From a bacterium (lineage in GTDB: Bacteria; UBP6; UBA1177), in NCBI GenBank assembly GCA_017963125.1, contig JAGCUA010000045.1:1-52031 (forward strand): a DNA stretch of 52,031 nucleotides, written 5' to 3'. The position numbers were made by a program, and so were the translations under genes. The notes below the pieces were generated by a model. The model was not told where the DNA came from and did not search any database. It was given only the letters and a program-made list of their open reading frames with translations. Of the stretch, positions 47,001-52,031 are shown in pieces; positions within the stretch are counted from its first letter, which is position 1; the number at the start of each line of letters is the position of its first letter.

Positions 47001-49454
47001 CATTTCCTTCTGTTCATTAGAGTAAGAAGGATTGTCTGCCGGGTTCATCCACGGGAAGAGGTTCTTTTTGATCGAATACGGAACCATTTTGGTTTCCCAT
47101 TTCTGGTTTCCGACCATCGAAGAGAAATCGAATCTGTCGTAATTTCTGGTTCTGAGTTCCTGCTGGAGGCTGATCTCTCTAAGTCTTTCTTCAGTCGTCT
47201 TAGCGGTCGAAGAAGCCTGAACCATAGTCATAAGGTTTGCAGAGCTGTAAAGTTTGCCGTCAGTGCGTGAAACGATGTTCTTCTTAGCTGCTGCTTTTGC
47301 ATTGGTGTCCCAAATAACTTCAGGAGTTTTGGTGTAGTCTGGATTGATGAGTTCTTTCCAGTCCCAAGCTGCCGGATCGTCTTCGGAAATAAGGATTCTT
47401 GCGAGCTCTATTGCTCTGGTGTTAGCCCATGCAAGAACTGATCCTGCGATGTTCGAACCGCCGCCGAGGCTCATACCGGTTTCGGGGTTGACGTTCCACT
47501 GAGAAACACCGAGAATACCGTATTCTGTCGGTTTGTCGACCCAGTTGATAAGAGCAGCGTAGGGGTTACCGTTGTCATATTTATGACGGAGAACAGGATA
47601 GCCTGCTTCGACTTCACAGGTTCTCTCTTCGTTGAGAACACATGCAGCCTTAGCTTCAACGTATCCGTTAGGACAATCTTCTTTTTCGCCGAAAATCTGG
47701 CAATCCCAGCGGTCGCCTCTCCATTCAGCATAACCGAAATCGTCTACATAGAGTTTCGCCATTTGATTGTCGTTGGTGTAGCAGGACGTGAAGTGCATAA
47801 CCTTTTCTTCATCGTACATATCAGCTTCGTCCTGAAGAACGCAGATCTTTACAGCGTTTTCACGGCTGGTTGACGAGAAGTTGTAGTAATTTTCGAAACC
47901 GTAAAGAGCCTGACCGTCTCTTGCCGGAACGTATGATTCTACAGGGTTCGGAACCATAACGACGATGTCGTTTCTGTATTCATCCAGTTCTTCTCTGGTA
48001 GCTATGCCGTTTTCATCGATGAAAGATCCGTCCCAATTCTGGATCCAAGCGAATTTATCGGGAACGAAGCATTTTTCTTTCCAATCCGGATAGTTCTTGT
48101 CAACATCGCCGGTGTACCATTCAAGGTCTCTGACTTTAACAGTCGAGCCGTCTGATGCTTTTACTTCTTTGAAGAAATCTTTTGTGTAGTTTGCGAAATA
48201 CCATTCATCGAAAGCACGGGTATCGCTTCCGGGATTCATGGCTGCATATCTTGCGGCAAGCATTGCGTAGTTATAGTCTTTCGTAATTGCGCAGTTTGCC
48301 GGAAGCATGCGGAGAGGAGTCTTCGGGGAAGATGTGAAGACGATCTTCTGCTGATATTTGATTTTGCCGAGACATTTGTTGTAGTCTTCGCCTTCATCAC
48401 ATTTGAAGTTCCACTCGTTCTGACCATTGTTGTCTTTCGCCCAAGCCATATTCCAGTAGTTTGCAAGGGTGTGGTAGTTGTCTTCTCTGTATCCGTGGTA
48501 GTTGTCATAACCTTTGAATTTGTTGGTGAAGAAACCGTATTCACGGAACATTTCATCCGGATATTCAAGCGGTCTGAAACCGTTGTCCTTTGCACCGGGA
48601 GTCCATTTGAAGGTCTTCGAAGCGATATCGTAGTCTCTCTTTCCTATAACGTCTCTGTTGATCTTGGAGAATACGAAACGATAGGTTACAGCAGCCGGTT
48701 CGTTACCGATGAACTCATCGATATCGTCCCAGTTGTAGATCGTGCTCCAGTCACCGATCGGCTCGAAGTATTCGGTCGAGAAGAACTGGAACCATTCAAC
48801 TTCCTTGTTGTATCTTTCCGCATCGTCTTTGATTGCGGTGTAGTCGCGATACTTCTTCGGAACGATGAATGTACCGTCGTGAGCGTAGAATTCCCAATCC
48901 GTAGCAGTCGTAAGACCTGCTTTGTAGAAAGGTGCGCCCCATTCGATGGTAAGAGTGAGGTACTCAAGTTCGTAGTTGGTTACACCGCTTCTCGAGTAGG
49001 TTGCGAGAGAGAAGTAACGTCTCTCGTTCCACGGTCTGTCGGTGTTCGGAACAAGAACAGGAAGTGCTTCACCGGTCGTCGGGTTCTCACTCGGAACGAT
49101 GTCGTAGTGAGCTGCGATCGGGTAAGCAACGATCGGGGTCTCGTTGACGTCAACGATTTCGTTGGTGTCAATCGCGGTGAGTTTGTCCCAAATGCTGTAA
49201 GCAATGAGCCAATTCTCGGTGATTTTCCATTTTACTACTTTACCTTTGCTTGATTCGCCTATGAATGCGTAGTCCGCAGTGTAAGGCAGATCAACAATGG
49301 TCTGACGTACAAAGAACTCGCCTTCGAACAATCTTTTGTCGAGAGCAAGCTCGTCGGTTTTGTCAACTGCGCTTCTTTCTGTTGTGCATGATACAGCCAT
49401 CATGACAGCAATGAGAGCAATGAGCAGCGACAATGCTTTTTTGGTCAAATTCAT
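44082..49454 (-). CDS. Giant lipoprotein zinc metalloprotease (metzincin-like)
   Basis: The protein has 1790 residues. The signal peptide ends in lipobox AVSC (Cys23). The extended zinc motif HEMGHTMGLRH supplies His906, Glu907, His910 and His916, with Gly913, as in metzincins. A Met-turn candidate is TSVMDYQREV about 75 residues later. The N-terminal 850 residues and C-terminal 800 residues are rich in Tyr, Trp, Asp and Asn and have no domain I can name. The arrangement (lipobox, large N-domain, HExxHxxGxxH, large C-domain) recalls DUF5117/DUF4953-like surface proteases. It is probably on the outer membrane, digesting external protein or processing surface proteins. It starts 16 bases after the barrel gene and shares its operon; tandem terminators follow. 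Confidence 0.82.
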   Translation of the reverse strand: MNLTKKALSLLIALIAVMMAVSCTTERSAVDKTDELALDKRLFEGEFFVRQTIVDLPYTADYAFIGESSKGKVVKWKITENWLIAYSIWDKLTAIDTNEIVDVNETPIVAYPIAAHYDIVPSENPTTGEALPVLVPNTDRPWNERRYFSLATYSRSGVTNYELEYLTLTIEWGAPFYKAGLTTATDWEFYAHDGTFIVPKKYRDYTAIKDDAERYNKEVEWFQFFSTEYFEPIGDWSTIYNWDDIDEFIGNEPAAVTYRFVFSKINRDVIGKRDYDIASKTFKWTPGAKDNGFRPLEYPDEMFREYGFFTNKFKGYDNYHGYREDNYHTLANYWNMAWAKDNNGQNEWNFKCDEGEDYNKCLGKIKYQQKIVFTSSPKTPLRMLPANCAITKDYNYAMLAARYAAMNPGSDTRAFDEWYFANYTKDFFKEVKASDGSTVKVRDLEWYTGDVDKNYPDWKEKCFVPDKFAWIQNWDGSFIDENGIATREELDEYRNDIVVMVPNPVESYVPARDGQALYGFENYYNFSSTSRENAVKICVLQDEADMYDEEKVMHFTSCYTNDNQMAKLYVDDFGYAEWRGDRWDCQIFGEKEDCPNGYVEAKAACVLNEERTCEVEAGYPVLRHKYDNGNPYAALINWVDKPTEYGILGVSQWNVNPETGMSLGGGSNIAGSVLAWANTRAIELARILISEDDPAAWDWKELINPDYTKTPEVIWDTNAKAAAKKNIVSRTDGKLYSSANLMTMVQASSTAKTTEERLREISLQQELRTRNYDRFDFSSMVGNQKWETKMVPYSIKKNLFPWMNPADNPSYSNEQKEMMQPWFVGPAAMEAEMIKYLKAKALDFDFDESFMDGSIIQFIKERQAKLRKEMPDWNKNDKNRKEYEDKLIYAIYDVLEKMQYKGVAEHEMGHTMGLRHNFAGSTDQRNYVDNYYASENYPAMMDGIKKMLVEAKEDPNYNPATFGIKAYRYKKAFETDVNYYTYTSVMDYQREVYIHAVGLGKYDLAALKFVYGRSFEQIKVDGEDGYGILVRQGDAGDTYKGSNKLNPLRDTAEKYRDYVRTNQEYLDENGKLKTVDVPTKIYTYYDEKGKKVEKLAPKADLDFFGNMKHDTIKVKDEDGKTVEKVVYRYDYDCDVTQAECMKNTTYLINDGRHYEYTFISDEKSSDDPKANTFDAGYMASDVIRSMVDMDDNYYFLRFFRRGNPKFREFRGRTSMKMIYDTLFSKYKYIHFLLDFNFYIYGKWTPYILDVTGNGCNATFEIPDERIYASENGVLTSEYNKTEGGNYVNRTFVNNYVCDEYQRALRGEEYWIDENDELRTHTPMGPADHVIAGMEGINYFYFNILYRPAVGTYITVDNQNDADIYDKIEGHFEVLYDKDGNPQLDEYGKVKTEWVGQTPTYMQSTDNYIEGYDDYIKERSSLWVDITPVHGRFQKDRWDIQDTPEVYYDKVLRRGYAEEKMVAIYAIANAGWFDAKYRRESRANSVDQQFEGLENVKFTMLSDVVDEEALFSFSPYCYYQTYDDSKDEVVNHVMKADLPINILTNWAINPPSANADLAYTPKRNLCSQITLSDGTNPYPIHAGWTYFDKMWPMYWTMGNVANTSADTSVLQRFVTYRINAYDISNYPEPDVNEVQFLNKDGNAYYRAVLAKSTLDVQDQNALYGVYDPSIEGSYDGWKVCKAAGNDDDTCLANITFSAAGAAAAGNPALKGTQRFESRAAFQQYLADKYSRLSPSFRLVRSAAALKDHEEESLAEGAEGFSRLVIMETTIDQLNSFAADNLGFAVEYASRY

Positions 49455-49470
49455 AATACAACCTCCTTAA

Positions 49471-50538
49471 TTAAAAACTGTATGAATAGCCAATGTTAGC
49501 AAAAACTGTCGTATATTTAGCTTTGAACGGATAGTTCGTCGAACCGTTCTTTACATCAGGATCACCGGGAAGTTCGTTGAATCCTTCATAGTTTCCGTTG
49601 TCGAATTCAGGAGCGTTCGTTCTTACGCCGAGAGCAAAAACAAAGCCTTTAATCGAGTAGGAAGCCGTAGCTCCGAACGAGAAAAGGTAATACCAGTCTG
49701 AATTATCGATCGTTCCGCCTTTGTCCCAGTCATCATAATAATATTTCGCGGTGGAAAGCTTATAATCAGAACCGAAATTGTATCCGCCGGAAAGCTTAAA
49801 TCCGAAACCTTTGTAGTTGATTCCGAGAGAAAGAGAAAGACCGATGTCGTGGTTTTGGAGATAACCAAGCGGTTCATTAGAGTATTTATCCCAAGCAGCA
49901 TCGTATTCAGCAAATGTTTTTGCATAGTTGAAGCCGAATGAAAGCCCGAGAAAAACATCTTTCGGAAGCTTGAAATTTTTTGCAACTCCCAAATCAATGC
50001 CGAGAATGGTTCTAACCCCATAAACATCCCAAAGTTCCTTCGATGTGCAGGGAACCGAAACACCGATTCCGATAGAACCCATAACGCCTGCACCGAATTC
50101 AAAACCTTTTGAAAGACCGATATTGAGCGGTGTGCCGTCAAATTTCGAGTAGTCGAGATCGGTAGTTGATTCTGTACCGTCCTCGTTCGAAGTGGCTACG
50201 CTCATTCCGTAACGGTAAGATTCTCTCAGACCGAGATCCGCACTGAGCGTGAATTCCAACGGGAACTGGTAAGCTGCGTAAACATTCAGAGTATACGCAA
50301 AACTCTTTCTTTCTTTTGCAAAGCCGTGCGACAAGCCGTTGTTGAGACCGATTGTAAAGTTCGGCTGCTTCTCTTCGCCGGTAGCTTCCGCCGCCGCATC
50401 GGACTCTGCCGCCTGAGCTGCAAGTTCTGCTTCAAGATCGGACTGTTCTTCTCCCGCAGATGCCGTATTTTCCTGAGCAAGAAGCGGTAATGAACAAATC
50501 ATCAGCAGAGCAAGAAAGTAAAACTTGAATACTTTCAA
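49471..50538 (-). CDS. Outer-membrane beta-barrel protein
   Basis: The protein has 355 residues. A signal peptide ends at LPLLA-Q (about residue 21). An Ala/Glu-rich periplasmic segment (about 22-60) follows, then alternating amphipathic strands (FTIGLNNGLSHGF, FTLSADLGLRESY, GVMGSIGIGVSV, IGLSLSLGINYKGFGFKLSGGYNFG, FSFGATASYSIKGFVFALGV). The last residues are VFANIGYSYSF, with the terminal Phe recognised by the BAM complex. About 12 strands are likely. It may be a channel or an assembly partner of the metalloprotease encoded 16 bases downstream. ATG 50538 follows GGAGGAGA. Confidence 0.8.
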   Translation of the reverse strand: MKVFKFYFLALLMICSLPLLAQENTASAGEEQSDLEAELAAQAAESDAAAEATGEEKQPNFTIGLNNGLSHGFAKERKSFAYTLNVYAAYQFPLEFTLSADLGLRESYRYGMSVATSNEDGTESTTDLDYSKFDGTPLNIGLSKGFEFGAGVMGSIGIGVSVPCTSKELWDVYGVRTILGIDLGVAKNFKLPKDVFLGLSFGFNYAKTFAEYDAAWDKYSNEPLGYLQNHDIGLSLSLGINYKGFGFKLSGGYNFGSDYKLSTAKYYYDDWDKGGTIDNSDWYYLFSFGATASYSIKGFVFALGVRTNAPEFDNGNYEGFNELPGDPDVKNGSTNYPFKAKYTTVFANIGYSYSF

Positions 50539-50732
50539 TTTCTCCTCCTATATGGCAAGTTCAAAACATCAGTTACCAAAAAAACGAGTCAACATAGTTA
50601 AAACTCGCACCAAAGTCAAATGAAAAACAACAAAATCACACTTTTTTAATGTAGCAAAATTCGATCCAAACTTTTTTTGACAATTAAGTCAATATGTTAG
50701 CCTGATAAAAGTATTTTTAATATTTCAAAAAA

Positions 50733-52031
50733 CTATTCTTTTGCAATTTCTTCCACGATGTTCATCGTATAAAATCTGACTGTCGCGGCAAGCGAAAGAG
50801 CCAATACAAACAGTGCGGCCAGAACCGTTCCCTGAAATTCCACATCAGTCAGAACAAACGGTTCAAGATTTATTTCAAGAAGAAAGTCAAGTTTTGATTT
50901 AAAAATCGCCAACAAGAGGTGCCCTGTGCAGATTCCGAAAAGAATCCCGGAGATCGAAATGAAGAACGATTCGGTAAGAATAGTCAATGAAATCGGCATC
51001 TTGCCTATTCCAAGCGTTCTCATAAGTGCAAGCTCTTTTTTCCGTCCGTTTATGGATGCCGAAATGATAACGAAAATCAGAGTCAGAACTAAAAAAAGTG
51101 TTCCGTAGACAAAAAAACCGATGGCTTTTTCGGCTTTATTCATGTAGGTGATGATCTTTCGCACGGTTTTTCCTGTGTCGGCTGCGCTCGTCAGCCCGTT
51201 TTCTGAAAATTCTCGTTCAAGCGATGCAGTTGCGACCGGATTTGCAGTTTTTACGAGAATAGCCGTGATCTTTCTCTCTGCATGATGCTTGTTCCCAACC
51301 TCCACACACATATCATGGACACAGTGCATTTCGGCGGTTTCATGGTGATGTTCGTGTTCTTCATTTTCTCCGTGATGGTGACTGTATTTGTGGATATCCC
51401 AGACGCTTTTCAGATTTGTGAAAATCGCGAAATCTTCCGGTCCGTTCACCGCCTTCATAACAGCGCAGACTTTGTATTCGAAGTCGTGCATGTGCGCCTC
51501 TTCGTCTCCGACGTTTCCGTGGCTTCCGAAGAATGTGTCGCCCACTTCCATTTCATATCTTGCAGCAATTTTTGCTCCCAGAACTGCGCATTTTCTGCCA
51601 TTTTCACCGAAAATATCGTATGCTTCAATGTCATTGCTGATTCCGGAAAATCCTCTTGCGATCTCGTTGATGTAGGCGCTTTCGACTCCGGTTATCGGGA
51701 TTCCCATGTAGCTGTCGGAACGGGCAAGCGGGAAAATTGCCGTGACTCGCGGATCGTGCGACAGCTTTTCGGAAATTTCGTAGTCGAGAGTGCCGTTGGG
51801 CTTGTCGATGTTGAAAATCGCAGACATAACAAGTCCTGTGTCGCCTGCTCCTGCAGGACCTATTACAAGCGGGAAGGCAAGCGACGAGTTGACAGCCGTT
51901 GCGGCTAATCCGAAAGAGATGCATCCGGCTGCAGAAAGTGCCGCAAATGCTGCGGAAATTGCGCAGATGCTGACCAAAACCGAAAATTTTCTATGTTTTA
52001 TGGAGTGAAAAACAGTTTTCAAAACAAACAA
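50733..52031 (-). CDS. FtsX/MacB-type ABC transporter permease with His-rich loop (5' end at or beyond window edge)
   Basis: At least 432 residues are visible. The first helix (about 15-40) is followed by a large extracytoplasmic MacB-PCD-like domain (about 45-290; DPRVTAIFPLARSDSYMGIPITGV, YEMEVGDTFFG). Three helices then form the FtsX core (IGFFVYGTLFLVLTLIFVII, NGRKKELALMRTLGIGKMPISL, FEGTVLAAL-like last segment). The extracytoplasmic domain contains a His-rich stretch (SHHHGENEEHEHHHE, plus HCVHDMC) that could bind zinc, nickel or copper. The frame is open to the last base, where a TTG occurs; the real start may be there or outside. The ATPase and any accessory lipoprotein would lie upstream, outside the window. 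Confidence 0.8.
   Translation of the reverse strand: MFVLKTVFHSIKHRKFSVLVSICAISAAFAALSAAGCISFGLAATAVNSSLAFPLVIGPAGAGDTGLVMSAIFNIDKPNGTLDYEISEKLSHDPRVTAIFPLARSDSYMGIPITGVESAYINEIARGFSGISNDIEAYDIFGENGRKCAVLGAKIAARYEMEVGDTFFGSHGNVGDEEAHMHDFEYKVCAVMKAVNGPEDFAIFTNLKSVWDIHKYSHHHGENEEHEHHHETAEMHCVHDMCVEVGNKHHAERKITAILVKTANPVATASLEREFSENGLTSAADTGKTVRKIITYMNKAEKAIGFFVYGTLFLVLTLIFVIISASINGRKKELALMRTLGIGKMPISLTILTESFFISISGILFGICTGHLLLAIFKSKLDFLLEINLEPFVLTDVEFQGTVLAALFVLALSLAATVRFYTMNIVEEIAKE

Noticed and set aside
45996..47270. 424-codon plus-strand frame opposite the metalloprotease
   Set aside because: It covers the zinc-motif region of the real gene on the other strand; no start signals, and the Val/Phe-rich product is typical of an antisense shadow.

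Overview
The window is about 52 kb of chromosome from a diderm (Gram-negative type) bacterium. Evidence for an outer membrane includes a C-terminal-Phe beta-barrel protein, several large SPII lipoproteins, PBP1A and LPS-style glycosyltransferases. The large lipoproteins carry DUF1566 (Lcl) domains, acidic Asp/Glu/Thr linkers, thrombospondin-3 calcium repeats and VWA domains. That style is familiar from Myxococcota and other former deltaproteobacteria, so I suggest that neighbourhood, but no 16S or lineage-defining marker is present and the placement is an inference.

Layout. (1) 1-462: the start of an MmeI-like restriction-modification protein, cut by the window edge. (2) 745-8959: the translation/transcription operon rimP-nusA-ylxR/L7Ae-infB-rbfA, followed by a class A PBP. 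(3) 9089-9280: rpmB. (4) 9396-15559: a visibly AT-rich block with different codon use. It holds an alpha/beta hydrolase and a divergent five-gene glycan cluster: DUF1796 protein, GT2, histidine phosphatase, GT4, and a histidine phosphatase-GT fusion. It looks horizontally acquired. (5) 15730-16503: an orphan ABC ATPase. (6) 20239-16494 (minus): prmA-gtrA-dapF-helical unknown-nadD, tightly coupled. (7) 20441-26991: two tandem paralogous DUF1566 lipoproteins with an unusual AGDPIM repeat array. (8) 32167-27161 (minus): gyrB-gyrA. (9) psd and a tRNA-Thr(CGT), then an intergenic stretch rich in small repeats. (10) 35443-33668 (minus): a VWA/TSP3 lipoprotein. (11) 43951-35539 (minus): a compact seven-gene operon of mostly uncharacterised membrane proteins ending in an S41 protease. 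(12) 50538-44082 (minus): an outer-membrane barrel followed by a 1790-residue metzincin-like lipoprotein. (13) 52031-50733 (minus): an FtsX/MacB-type ABC permease with a His-rich extracytoplasmic loop, probably cut by the window edge.

The best candidate for an undescribed system is block 11. Six genes overlap or nearly overlap. They comprise a GlmL/MutL-like protein that has lost the ATPase N-terminus, a DUF6754-like membrane protein, and three membrane proteins. By remembered sequence patterns the three membrane proteins belong to conserved but functionally unassigned families that also occur together in other phyla. The S41 protease follows 27 nt downstream. A well-formed promoter starts the operon. 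The second candidate is the glycan block 4, with two histidine phosphatases (one fused to a glycosyltransferase) interleaved with glycosyltransferases. All functional assignments rest on reading motifs; no database search was run.
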